DNA of 64,000 nucleotides from NCBI RefSeq assembly GCF_016887565.1, contig NZ_CP069396.1, positions 1,577,001 through 1,641,000 of the forward strand, written 5' to 3'. Below the pieces are notes generated by a model. The model had not been told where the DNA came from and made no database searches. It saw only the letters and a program-made list of their open reading frames with translations. The translations under genes were made by a program, and so were the position numbers. Below are positions 38,044-46,639 of the stretch, in pieces (the stretch's first letter is position 1; every line of letters starts with the position of its first letter). This DNA is from Archangium violaceum (GTDB lineage Bacteria > Myxococcota > Myxococcia > Myxococcales > Myxococcaceae).

Positions 38044-38498
38044 GCGAGCGTGAGGGTCTCGGGGGGCACGGAGAGTTGGTTCGGCGCCAGGTTCTCCCCG
38101 CTCAGGTAGCGCCAGCCCGTTCCATCGTGCCGGAACTCCGACCGCTCCACGAACGAGCGGTCCTTTCCCTTCTCGAAGATGCGCGCGTAGAAGAGCACCA
38201 CCGCCGCTCCCGTCTCGTCCGGTGGTTGCCGGTCCAGCACGTGCAGCCTCGGGTACTTGTGGCCGCTCGCCACCGCTCGCAGCTCCCGCAGCATCTCCTC
38301 CTTGGGTCTCGCGCGGTCCGGGTGCTCCGGGTGCAGCGTGCGCCACAGGTACTCCACCTCCCGCAGGGCGAAGGCGCTGTAGCGCGAGCGCATCAGGGCC
38401 TCGGCGTCTGGTGCTTCCGCCTCACCTCGGTGGTAGCGGGCACAGCACTCGCGGTAGCGCAGGCCGGACGAGCAGGGACAGGGTGGGGCTGGGGGCAT
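38007..38498 (-). CDS. YchJ/UPF0225-like SEC-C motif protein
   Basis: 163 residues from the ATG at 38498; a longer frame upstream is rejected because it overlaps the divergent uppP promoter region. The zinc-binding SEC-C motif is CPCSSGLRYRECCARYHRG at the N-terminus, followed by the NTF2-like YchJ domain (LMRSRYSAFALREVEYLWRT, then ARIFEKGKDRSFVERSEFRHDGTGWRYLSG). The last residues, FPSPSGRGTG, are encoded by the palindromic repeat copy C, so the natural C-terminus has been replaced or extended. It is divergent from uppP. Function of the family is not established. Confidence 0.88.
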   Translation of the reverse strand: MPPAPPCPCSSGLRYRECCARYHRGEAEAPDAEALMRSRYSAFALREVEYLWRTLHPEHPDRARPKEEMLRELRAVASGHKYPRLHVLDRQPPDETGAAVVLFYARIFEKGKDRSFVERSEFRHDGTGWRYLSGENLAPNQLSVPPETLTLATFPSPSGRGTG

Positions 38499-38580
38499 GG
38501 ACACGTTCCCGGACGACAGGGCCCGTGCGAAGGCCCTTGCTGCCCCGGAGGGTAGCGCATACATCCACTTCCCCACACGT

Positions 38581-39474
38581 ATGAGTCTCCTTCAAGCCAT
38601 CGTCCTCGGGCTGGTCCAGGGTCTGACCGAGTTCCTGCCCATCAGCTCCACCGCGCACCTGCGCATCGTCCCGGAGCTGCTCGGCTGGCCCGACCCGGGC
38701 GCCGCGTACTCGGCCGTCATCCAACTCGGCACCGTGGCCGCCGTCCTCATCTACTTCCGCAGGGACCTCCTCACCCTGGGCAAGGCCTTCTTCCAGGGTC
38801 TCGCCCGGCGCGAGCCCTTCGCCACCACCGAGTCGCGCCTCGCCTGGTTCGTGCTCATCGGCACCCTCCCCATCGGCATCCTGGGACTGGCCTTCAAGAA
38901 GAGCATCGAGGGCTCGCTGCGTTCACTCCACGTCATCTCCGCCAGCCTCATCGTCCTGGCCATCGTCCTCTTCATCGTGGAGCGCCTGGCCTCCCACAAG
39001 CGCACCCTGGACGACATGCGCTGGCGGGACGGGCTCATCGTGGGGCTGTGGCAGGCGCTGGCCCTCATCCCCGGCTCCTCGCGCTCGGGCACCACCATCA
39101 CCGGCGGCCTGTCGCTGGGACTGCGGCGCGAGGACGCGGCGCGCTACTCCTTCCTGCTCTCCATCCCCGCCACCACCCTGGCCGGCATCTTCGAGCTCAA
39201 GCACCTCATGGAGGCCACCGAGCGCCCCTCGGCCCTGGCCCTCTGGACGGGCACGCTGGTGGCCTTCGTCTCGGGCATGGCCGCCATCGCCTGGTTGTTG
39301 AGCTATCTCCGCAGCCGCTCCACGCTCGTCTTCATCGTCTACCGGGTGGTGCTGGGCGTGGTGCTGCTGGTGCTGTTGAATAGGGGCGTGCTCCACCCGT
39401 TGTCCGGAGTGGAGAACGTGGATACCCAGAAGAAGTCCCTCCAGGTCCCCGTGGAGAAGCAACTGACGGAGTAG
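38581..39474 (+). CDS. uppP: undecaprenyl-diphosphate phosphatase
   Basis: Inner-membrane enzyme that dephosphorylates undecaprenyl diphosphate to recycle the lipid carrier for peptidoglycan and polysaccharide synthesis, also giving bacitracin resistance. 297 residues from the ATG at 38581. The active-site pieces QGLTEFLPISSTAHL and the second motif PGSSRSGTTITGGL are clear, with many hydrophobic helices. The next gene starts 2 bp downstream (GTG at 39477), indicating an operon. Mannose-nucleotide and surface-polymer genes occur further along, consistent with a demand for lipid carrier. Confidence 0.96.
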   Translation: MSLLQAIVLGLVQGLTEFLPISSTAHLRIVPELLGWPDPGAAYSAVIQLGTVAAVLIYFRRDLLTLGKAFFQGLARREPFATTESRLAWFVLIGTLPIGILGLAFKKSIEGSLRSLHVISASLIVLAIVLFIVERLASHKRTLDDMRWRDGLIVGLWQALALIPGSSRSGTTITGGLSLGLRREDAARYSFLLSIPATTLAGIFELKHLMEATERPSALALWTGTLVAFVSGMAAIAWLLSYLRSRSTLVFIVYRVVLGVVLLVLLNRGVLHPLSGVENVDTQKKSLQVPVEKQLTE

Positions 39475-39476
39475 CC

Positions 39477-40043
39477 GTGGATCCCCTCTTCGACGTCCTG
39501 GAGACCCGCCTGGCCTCCCGGCCCCCCCGGGCCCTGAATCTGCCCGGGCTCGTGATGCGCGAGGCCGCGGTGCTGGTGCCCCTCCTCGTGCGCGAGGGCA
39601 CCCCGCACATCCTCTTCACCAAGCGGCCCACCACGCTGCGTCACCACGCCGGCCAGTACTCCTTCCCCGGCGGCTCGAGGGACCCGGAGGACCCCACCCC
39701 CCTGCACACCGCGCTGCGCGAGACGCGGGAGGAACTGGGCATCGACGTGTCCGGCGTGCGCGTGCTCGGCGCCCTGGACGAGGTGCCCACCCTCACCGAG
39801 TTCCGCATCCAGCCCTTCGTCGGCGTCATCCCCCAGGGCGTGGAGTACCGGCCCAGCCCGGACGAGGTGGAGTTCATCCTCGAGGTGCCCCTGGCCGAGC
39901 TGATGAACCCGGCCATCCTCCGCTCGGAGCGTCGCAGTGTGCGGGGTGTGGAGTACGAGGTGGACTTCTATACGTACGGCTCCCACGTCATCTGGGGGGC
40001 TACCGGCCGCATTCTCCGCAATCTGCTGCGCCTGGCCTCGTAG
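39477..40043 (+). CDS. NUDIX hydrolase, probable CoA pyrophosphatase
   Basis: 188 residues with a GTG start two bases after uppP. The NUDIX box is FPGGSRDPEDPTPLHTALRE followed by TREELGID, and the upstream LRHHAGQYSFPGG matches the CoA-diphosphatase (NudL/YeaB) branch. The predicted reaction is cleavage of CoA and derivatives to 4'-phosphopantetheine and nucleotide, or of other nucleotide diphosphate compounds. Cytoplasmic; no signal. Co-transcribed with uppP by spacing. Confidence 0.9.
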   Translation: MDPLFDVLETRLASRPPRALNLPGLVMREAAVLVPLLVREGTPHILFTKRPTTLRHHAGQYSFPGGSRDPEDPTPLHTALRETREELGIDVSGVRVLGALDEVPTLTEFRIQPFVGVIPQGVEYRPSPDEVEFILEVPLAELMNPAILRSERRSVRGVEYEVDFYTYGSHVIWGATGRILRNLLRLAS

Positions 40044-40294
40044 TCCGTCCACCGCACGGGGAGCGGTTCTGATATGGTTCCGGGAGTTCAAGACCTTTCC
40101 CGATTCCCCCCAATGCGTTCGCGCCCCCCGTCGTTCGCACTCCACCTCTTCGTGAATGAGCCAGGCTGGCCGCTCGCCTGCCTGGCGCTCCGTGGAGCAC
40201 TCGTTCCGTTGCTCCTGCCGCGTCCAGGGACGAAGAACCCTCGACGTGTGGTGTAGCGTGGAGCCCCAACGAGCCGGTGTGGCCCGGAGCCCCC

Positions 40295-40678
40295 ATGGCC
40301 AGGATTCTCATCGTCGACGACGAAGTACATGTGGTCGGTGCCCTCCGCCGGTTGCTGCGGCGCGAGGGCTTCTGCATCGAAGTGGCGCTCAATGGCCAGG
40401 AGGCCCTCGAGAAGCTCGCCACCTTCGAGGCGGATGTCGTCATCTCCGATTTCCGCATGCGGGGGATGAACGGCCTGGAGCTGCTCGGGCAGGTGCTGCG
40501 CGTGGCGCCCAGGTGCGTCCGGGTGCTCATCTCGGGTCACGCGGACCTGTCCTCCGGTAGCAGCTCGCACCCCGGGGTCATCTCCCACTTCATCAGCAAG
40601 CCCTGGGATGATGAGCGCCTCGTCGCCGACGTTCGCGCCCTGCTGGGTGGCCAGGGCCCCGCCCCCTCGGGAGTGTGA
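40295..40678 (+). CDS. CheY-like response regulator (stand-alone receiver)
   Basis: 127 residues from the ATG at 40295. The receiver fold is complete: acidic pair D8 and D9 (LIVDDE), phosphoacceptor D52 (VISDFRMRG), Ser in LISGHADL (in place of the usual Thr/Ser) and the lysine in HFISKPWDD. No output domain, so it may signal through protein contacts. A membrane histidine kinase gene follows 19 bp after the stop, and the pair probably forms one two-component system. The receiver could equally be phosphorylated by other kinases. Confidence 0.93.
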   Translation: MARILIVDDEVHVVGALRRLLRREGFCIEVALNGQEALEKLATFEADVVISDFRMRGMNGLELLGQVLRVAPRCVRVLISGHADLSSGSSSHPGVISHFISKPWDDERLVADVRALLGGQGPAPSGV

Positions 40679-40697
40679 GCGCTTCGGGGGTGTGACC

Positions 40698-42023
40698 ATG
40701 GATGCTCGACCCACGCAGGCGCTCCTGGAGGCGGATCCAGAGCAGGTGCACCAGGGCATCCAGGCCATCGTGGGACTGGGTCCGGCCGTGTTCAACCTGG
40801 CGCTGGTCGCCTGGTTCTGGGGCCAGTGGCGCGTGATGTTCGTGCAGCTGGGCGTGGCGATGGTGCTCGCCTTCAGCAACATGGTGGTCGCCGAGTGGGT
40901 GGCCGCGCGGCTCGGCCGCTCCGTGGCGGAGACGGCGCGGATCCTGGTCAACGTGGTGGGCATCGCCGTGAGTGGGGCCACGGCCCACTGGCCCGCGCTG
41001 GTGTGGATCTTCGTGCCCTACAACCTGCTCTGGTTCTACGGCATGGACCGGTGGGTCCGCGCCCGCGCGGCCATGTACCTGGTGCTGGTGGACGTGGTGG
41101 CGTTGTCGACGGGGGCCGAGCCGGGCATGGCCCTGGCCTTCAGCCTGCTGGGCATCTTCGGCTTCGTGCTGTCCGAGCGGCGCGCCTCGCTGATGCGCGG
41201 GGCGCTCAACCAGGTCCTGCAGCAGCGCGAGCAGTTGGAGAAGGCCCACCAGGAGATGCAGCAGCTGCACCAGCGGGCCATCGAGCAGGAGCGGCTCACC
41301 AGCCTGGGCATGCTGGCGGCGGGCGTGGCGCATGAAATCAACAACCCGATGAGCTTCGTGACGAGCAACGTCAACTCGATGCTCAGGGACTTGCGTGACG
41401 AGCAGCACCTGTCCGAGACGATGAAGGAGTACGTGGACGACGTGCTGCCGGCCACGCTGGACGGCATCAAGCGGGTGAATTCCATCGTCTCGGATCTGCG
41501 CCGCTTCGCGCGGGGAGACCCCGAGGCCCACGTCGGTTTCGACTTCGACGCCGAGGTGGAGATGGCGCTGCGCATCGCGCACGGGCAGCTGAGCCACGTC
41601 CGGGTGCAGAAGGAGCTGGGCGGGACGGGGACGGTGGTGGGGCGCCCGCGGCAGATCGTCCAGGTGCTGGTGAACCTGTTGGTGAACGCGGGGCAGGCCA
41701 CCGCGCCAGGCGGCGTGGTGCGCGTCACCACGTCCCGCGACGAGTCCATGGTGCGGGTGGACGTGCGGGACACGGGCACGGGCATGTCCGAGGAGACGAA
41801 GCGCCACCTCTTCGAGCCGTTCTTCACCACCAAGCCGCCCGGCGAGGGCACGGGGCTGGGGCTGTCGGTGGTGCACGGCATCGTGAAGTCCCACGGGGGC
41901 CACATCGAGGTGGAGAGCGAGCTGGGCAAGGGCACCTGCTTCTCGCTCCGCCTGCCCCTGGTGCCACTGCTGCTCGCGTACGAGCCGTCCTCGGACGGGG
42001 GGATGCGGCGGCGCACGAGCTGA
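40698..42023 (+). CDS. membrane sensor histidine kinase
   Basis: 441 residues from the ATG at 40698. The N-terminal half has about six hydrophobic helices (for example LALVAWFWGQWRVMFVQLGV and SLLGIFGFVLSERRASL) with no large periplasmic domain. A coiled coil (residues about 175-205) leads to the kinase core: H212 in GVAHEINNPMSF, the N box LVNLLVNAGQAT, DTGTGMSEE and GEGTGLGLSVVHGIVKSHGG. The H-box variant is the NtrB-like type. Co-transcribed with the upstream receiver. The signal is unknown. Confidence 0.94.
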   Translation: MDARPTQALLEADPEQVHQGIQAIVGLGPAVFNLALVAWFWGQWRVMFVQLGVAMVLAFSNMVVAEWVAARLGRSVAETARILVNVVGIAVSGATAHWPALVWIFVPYNLLWFYGMDRWVRARAAMYLVLVDVVALSTGAEPGMALAFSLLGIFGFVLSERRASLMRGALNQVLQQREQLEKAHQEMQQLHQRAIEQERLTSLGMLAAGVAHEINNPMSFVTSNVNSMLRDLRDEQHLSETMKEYVDDVLPATLDGIKRVNSIVSDLRRFARGDPEAHVGFDFDAEVEMALRIAHGQLSHVRVQKELGGTGTVVGRPRQIVQVLVNLLVNAGQATAPGGVVRVTTSRDESMVRVDVRDTGTGMSEETKRHLFEPFFTTKPPGEGTGLGLSVVHGIVKSHGGHIEVESELGKGTCFSLRLPLVPLLLAYEPSSDGGMRRRTS

Positions 42024-42184
42024 GGGGGTGACACGGTGCGCCTCGGGTTGGCGGAGAGCGAGCGGGCGAGGGTATGCTCTCCTGTGTGACCTCCAAGCGT
42101 TGCACGCCCGGTAGGAACTCGTGACTTGGATTGAAACCCCGGGTCCGGGCAGTTTGGAGGGAAACCGTCGCGAGGACTTTCCGC

Positions 42185-43441
42185 ATGAACATGGCCTCCC
42201 CCCTCAGCGTGCCCCGTCCCGGATTGGATTCCTCCCTGGTCGAGGAACCTTCCGGGACCGATGCACGCTGTCCCCGGATGGCCATGGATCGGGCGCTCGC
42301 TCGTTACACCACGCTCCTGCGGGTGATGCGCTCGCCGCGCTGGAAGCGGCTGCTGCGCGCGCACGTGGAGCAGCTCCGGGAAGCGCGCGAGTTGGAGCCC
42401 TCCGTCGATGCGCTGCTGGCCGACGGGGAGGAATGCTCGCTTCGCACGTTGCGCTCGCGGCGTGAGCGGTTGGAGGTGCTCGCGCGCAAGCGGCTCGCCC
42501 ACTTCACCCGGCAGGGCGGGGCCTCGTTGAGGGAGGTGCTCGGCCGTCTGGAGACGCTGGTGCGCGAGCCGCTGCCCCAGCCCCCCGGCCGTGATGAGCC
42601 GGTGCTGCTCGAGGGCACCCAGGGCTGGCGCCAGCTGCTCTCCTGGCCCGGCTCGTGGGTGTTCGTGCTGCTCGCCATCACCAACCGCCACGGGCTGGAG
42701 CGCTATGGCAACCCCGCCCCCCTGCTCGTCGCTGGTGGGGCCTTCTTCCTCTACTTCCACCTGCGGTGCTCCGGGCGGTTCTGGCTCACCGCGAAGCGGC
42801 TGATGTGGCAGCCGCGCTTCGGCGAGCCGGTGCAGGTGTCGCTCCAGTCCATCGCTCCGGGTGGCATCTCGGCCCTGCCAGCCTGGGGCGAGGTGAAGGT
42901 CGAGGGAGATCGCACCCTCACCGTGCGCCACGCGGGCCAGGCGGGCCTGCTGACGGCGATGCTCGATCTGCACCGCCGCTCGCCCTTCCTCGGCGCGGTG
43001 GATGGCACGCCGAGGGTGAACGACGTGTCCGTGCTCCCGGCCTGGCGCGCCCCGGAGGCCGCCAGCCCCGAGTCGCGGCCCGAGCCCGGGGTGGCGGTGC
43101 TGCGGCCCGGGTATGCCGCCTTCCTTCCGTCCCGCCGCTACGCCGAGGTGTTCCGCAGCCTCGCGGGTCTGGAAGCCCGCAGCCCCGAGGCGGATGTGAC
43201 CGTGGAGCTGCTGGTGGAGCAGATGCGGCTGCTGTCCGAGACGGAGTTCGACGTGCGCATGCGGCAGGCCGTGCTCGCCAGTGGCGGAGAGCTGTGGCTG
43301 GCCGAAGAGGTGCGCTCGGGCTCGGCTCCGGAGGGCGAGCGGATGTACAGGCTCGGCGCCCGGGGCATGGGCATGGAGATGCGGGCCGAGCCGGCGCAGG
43401 TCGAGGCGACGGACCGCATCGTGAGCCACTGGGTGGCGTAA
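42185..43441 (+). CDS. hypothetical membrane protein
   Basis: 418 residues from the ATG at 42185 (a TTG-start extension upstream is unlikely). No family is recognised. There is an N-terminal helical region rich in Arg/Glu (about 50-130), then two probable membrane helices near SWVFVLLAITN and LLVAGGAFFLYFHL, followed by a region with strands (FWLTAKRLMWQPRFGEPVQVSLQSI) resembling a PH-like domain, and a C-terminal helical part. It may be a myxobacterial lineage-specific membrane protein. It ends 12 bp from the convergent GH71 gene. Confidence 0.7.
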   Translation: MNMASPLSVPRPGLDSSLVEEPSGTDARCPRMAMDRALARYTTLLRVMRSPRWKRLLRAHVEQLREARELEPSVDALLADGEECSLRTLRSRRERLEVLARKRLAHFTRQGGASLREVLGRLETLVREPLPQPPGRDEPVLLEGTQGWRQLLSWPGSWVFVLLAITNRHGLERYGNPAPLLVAGGAFFLYFHLRCSGRFWLTAKRLMWQPRFGEPVQVSLQSIAPGGISALPAWGEVKVEGDRTLTVRHAGQAGLLTAMLDLHRRSPFLGAVDGTPRVNDVSVLPAWRAPEAASPESRPEPGVAVLRPGYAAFLPSRRYAEVFRSLAGLEARSPEADVTVELLVEQMRLLSETEFDVRMRQAVLASGGELWLAEEVRSGSAPEGERMYRLGARGMGMEMRAEPAQVEATDRIVSHWVA

Positions 43442-43453
43442 GCCGCGGCGCCG

Positions 43454-45097
43454 CTACGGGAGACGATCCTGCGGCAGGTTGTTCTGCACTCCCGAGACCA
43501 CCGGGCGTGAGGAGCTTCCCGCGCGATACAGGAGGTCCTGCCAGACGATGGGCGAGCGCGTCCGGAAGGCGCTCGTGAGGTTGAGGACCGCCGTGCCACT
43601 CCTGCTCAGCTGGAAGGAGGGCTGGTTGTTCGCGTACAGCGGCGCGTCGAAGAACTGCGGGCCCGCGGCGACATCGGCGGCGTAGGCGGTCCCGCCCGAG
43701 GTGATCTGCACGCGCCCGCTCGACTTGAGCATGCCCAGGATGAAGACCCGGTCCACGAGGGCCACACCGTTCTTCGAGGCGGTGGGCTTGGCCTGCTGGG
43801 TCGTATCGTAGGGCTCGGTGCTCAGGTGCATGCGATGCGAGTAGTAGAGGACATCGCGCACGATGACCGGCTGCTGGCGGGTCTTGAACCAGGTCGAGTA
43901 GTAGGCCGTCAGGTCGTAGAACGCGTACTGCACGGCCGAGTTGGGCCGCAGGGCGTGACCCTCGTAGTGGTCATTCCAGGTGAGGATCTGGACCATCTTC
44001 ACGCCCGAGTCGATCGCCGCCTTCCAGGTGTTGTACTGGGTCTTGAAGCCCGCCGTTTCCGTGGTGATGGAGTTGGTGGGGCGGTTGTCCGTGTGGCTGA
44101 CCGGCGGAGAGTAGGGGACGCCGTTCTGGTCGCCCCAGGCCTTCAGGGTGTTGATGCCATTGAGCGGGTTGGAGGTGTAGGGGAGGTTGTCCCAACGCGA
44201 GAAGGTGGCTCCCACCATGAAAGGCTTCAGCGCGTTGCGATTGGCTTCCGAGGGGTCGAGCAGCGTTCCCCACAGCACCGCGTCCATTCCATGCACGGTC
44301 TTCAGCTGATCGAAGAACTGCTGGTACCAGGTGGCCGGCAGGGCCTCGGGCCGGAAGCTGCCCACCACGTACTTGCCGTTGAGCTTCCTCCATGAAGCGC
44401 GGTTCTTGAAGGTCGCGAGGTCGTCGGCGCGCTGGCGAGGCTCGTTCGCCCCGCTGCCGGTCGAGAGGATGTGACTGTCGATGTTGGGGATGACGTAGAA
44501 GGGCGCGGCCGGATTCTCGGCGTTGAACTCGTCGGCCGCGTTGAAGAGGTCCGTCAGCCACTTCCAGCGGTTGTCGGTGGTCCGGAACCAGAGGTTGAAG
44601 AGGAAGCCATCGACGCCCGCGGCGGCCGCCGTCTGGATGTCCGTCTTCATGTCCCGCTTGCCGTAGTCCGTCTCCAGCGCGGGGACGGCGAGGATGGGAA
44701 CGGGCCGATCGCGCAACCAACCGCCAATGGACGCATAGGTGCCCGTCGGTTTGAGCCAGTTGGTGTAGTTGTCGTAGTACTGGCCCGAGCTGGAGCCATA
44801 GCTGCGCAGCGGGAAGTTGTGCCAGTGGGCGAAGACCTTGTACTCGCTGGTGGCGAGGTCCGCGCGTGCCGGCATGTCGAACGGCAGGAGCGCGTTGTTC
44901 AGCTCGAACGAGGCCTTGGTGGCCAGGGCCGAGCTTCCGGAGCCCTCCGTGCCTTCCTCCAGGCCGGTCGTCTCATCGGGAGGGGCGCAGGCCGACACGG
45001 CCGCCGCTCCCGCGAGGAGAAGGAAGAGACCGTGCTTCAATCGGGAAACACTCACGCTGAACAAGGGATGGCTCTCTTTCTGAGAAGATGAACCCAC
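43454..45097 (-). CDS. GH71-like lipoprotein (alpha-1,3-glucanase candidate)
   Basis: 547 residues from a GTG at 45097; a GTG at residue 15 is an alternative start. The signal ends in a lipobox (GAAAVSAC). The body resembles the GH71 glycoside hydrolase family (mutanase): KVFAHWHNFPLRSYG near the N-terminus, VDGFLFNLWFR, IPNIDSHI, and TWNDHYEGHALRP, which resembles the conserved WND.E segment of the family. GH71 enzymes cleave alpha-1,3-glucan, a fungal wall component, so a role in predation on fungi is plausible. A C-terminal region after residue 420 has beta structure. Preceded by the surface-acylation genes on the same strand. Confidence 0.76.
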   Translation of the reverse strand: MGSSSQKESHPLFSVSVSRLKHGLFLLLAGAAAVSACAPPDETTGLEEGTEGSGSSALATKASFELNNALLPFDMPARADLATSEYKVFAHWHNFPLRSYGSSSGQYYDNYTNWLKPTGTYASIGGWLRDRPVPILAVPALETDYGKRDMKTDIQTAAAAGVDGFLFNLWFRTTDNRWKWLTDLFNAADEFNAENPAAPFYVIPNIDSHILSTGSGANEPRQRADDLATFKNRASWRKLNGKYVVGSFRPEALPATWYQQFFDQLKTVHGMDAVLWGTLLDPSEANRNALKPFMVGATFSRWDNLPYTSNPLNGINTLKAWGDQNGVPYSPPVSHTDNRPTNSITTETAGFKTQYNTWKAAIDSGVKMVQILTWNDHYEGHALRPNSAVQYAFYDLTAYYSTWFKTRQQPVIVRDVLYYSHRMHLSTEPYDTTQQAKPTASKNGVALVDRVFILGMLKSSGRVQITSGGTAYAADVAAGPQFFDAPLYANNQPSFQLSRSGTAVLNLTSAFRTRSPIVWQDLLYRAGSSSRPVVSGVQNNLPQDRLP

Positions 45098-45213
45098 TCA
45101 CGAACCGATGAGGCCAATCCTGGAAAATCCAGTGAAGGCCGGGATTCGTTCTAATGAGGGGTCCTCTTCGCCCGCGTCCCAGAAAAGTGGAGGGACGGGG
45201 CCGGGAGAGCGGC

Positions 45214-46638
45214 TCAGAACTGGAAGTAGACGTACGGGCGCGCTTCCACCGACGTCAGGTGACGCACGCCCAGGCCCACCAGCACGAGCACCACCGCGCG
45301 CACCGGCACCGGCATCCGCACGAAGAGCTCGCCCGCCTTGTGGAAGAGGCTCAGCGGCGTCACGTGGCTCACCGCCGCCACCGCCAGCATCGTCCAGACG
45401 AGCGTGCTCACGTTGGCCAGCCCCATGCTGCCCTCGAACAGGCGCGCGTACATTTCGCCCGCGTGCTCCAGGGTGGGCGAGCGGAAGACGACGCGCGTGA
45501 GCACCACCACGGTGAAGGTGGCCACCAGTCCGAGCCCCGCGCGCACCTTCGCCATGGGGCCTTCCTTCGGCGGCTTGCCCGTCACCCACCACCACACGCG
45601 GATGACCGCCTCCATCGCGCCATGCGCGAGGCCCCAGATGGCGAAGCGCCAGTCCGCCCCGTGCCACAGGCCGCCCAGCCCCATGGTGATCATCAGGTTG
45701 AGCAGCGCCCGGGGCTTGGAGACCCGGTTGCCGCCCAGCGGCCGGTAGAGGTAGTCGCGCAGCCACGTGGACAGGCTGATGTGCCAGCGGCTCCAGAAGT
45801 CGAACAGGTTCGTCGCCAGGTACGGGCGGTTGAAGTTCTCCTCGAACTTGAAGCCGAAGAGCGCCGCCGTGCCGATGGCGATGTCCGAGTACGCCGAGAA
45901 GTCGAAGTACAGCTCGAAGCTGTAGGCCACCGCCGCCACCAGGCACTCGGCCGAGGTGTACGCGTCCGGCGAGCCGAAGACGGGGTCCACCAGCCCGCTG
46001 CCCAGCACGTCCGCGATGACGAGCTTCTTCACCATGCCCATCGCGATGCGGTACATGCCCCGGCCCCCCTCCTCGGCCGTCAGCGAGGGCGTGTCGTCGA
46101 AGCGCTCGATGAGGTGCGAGGCGCGCACGATGGGGCCCGCCACCAGGTGCGGGAAGAAGAGCAGGTAGAGCAGGTGCTCGAAGTAGGTGCGCTCCTGCTG
46201 CACCTCACCCCGGTAGCAGTCCACCACGTAGCTGATGGCCTGGAAGGTGAAGAAGGACAGGCCCACCGGCAACAGCAGCCCGAAGGGCTCCGTGCGCACG
46301 TGGATACCCAGCGGAGCGAGCAGCACCACCAGCGTCTCGCGGAACATGTCCGCGTACTTGAAGGTGCACAGCACCCCGAGCGTGCTGACGATGGCCACCG
46401 TCACCAGCGTCTTGCGCACCCCAGGTGACTGCGAGCGCCGGAAGCCCTTGATGCACAGGTGGTTGATGCCCGTGGCCACCGCGAAGAGCAGCAGCGGCAG
46501 CGGCGTCCACATCGAATAGAAGATGACGCTCGCCACCATCAGCACGCCCAGCCGCGCCCACTTGTGCTGGTGCACCGCCCAGTAGAGGGCGAAGACGACG
46601 GTCAGGAAGAAGGCGAACTGGAGGCTGTGGAAGTACAC
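45214..46638 (-). CDS. MBOAT-family O-acyltransferase
   Basis: 474 residues of the membrane-bound O-acyltransferase family (AlgI/DltB/PatA-like). Around ten helices, with the signature RWHISLSTWLRDYLYRPLGGNR and the conserved histidine in GLGGLWHGADWRFAIWGLAHG. Such proteins transfer an acyl group from a donor across or at the membrane to polysaccharide or teichoic acid, usually together with a periplasmic SGNH partner. Here the SGNH gene lies directly upstream, with one base between its stop codon and this gene's GTG start, so the two are coupled. Confidence 0.93.
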   Translation of the reverse strand: MYFHSLQFAFFLTVVFALYWAVHQHKWARLGVLMVASVIFYSMWTPLPLLLFAVATGINHLCIKGFRRSQSPGVRKTLVTVAIVSTLGVLCTFKYADMFRETLVVLLAPLGIHVRTEPFGLLLPVGLSFFTFQAISYVVDCYRGEVQQERTYFEHLLYLLFFPHLVAGPIVRASHLIERFDDTPSLTAEEGGRGMYRIAMGMVKKLVIADVLGSGLVDPVFGSPDAYTSAECLVAAVAYSFELYFDFSAYSDIAIGTAALFGFKFEENFNRPYLATNLFDFWSRWHISLSTWLRDYLYRPLGGNRVSKPRALLNLMITMGLGGLWHGADWRFAIWGLAHGAMEAVIRVWWWVTGKPPKEGPMAKVRAGLGLVATFTVVVLTRVVFRSPTLEHAGEMYARLFEGSMGLANVSTLVWTMLAVAAVSHVTPLSLFHKAGELFVRMPVPVRAVVLVLVGLGVRHLTSVEARPYVYFQF

Positions 46639-46639
46639 G

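Noticed and set aside
40074..40256. Short 60-codon open frame in the gap before the response regulator
   Set aside because: No ribosome site, no homology and no codon bias resembling neighbours; treated as non-coding gap.
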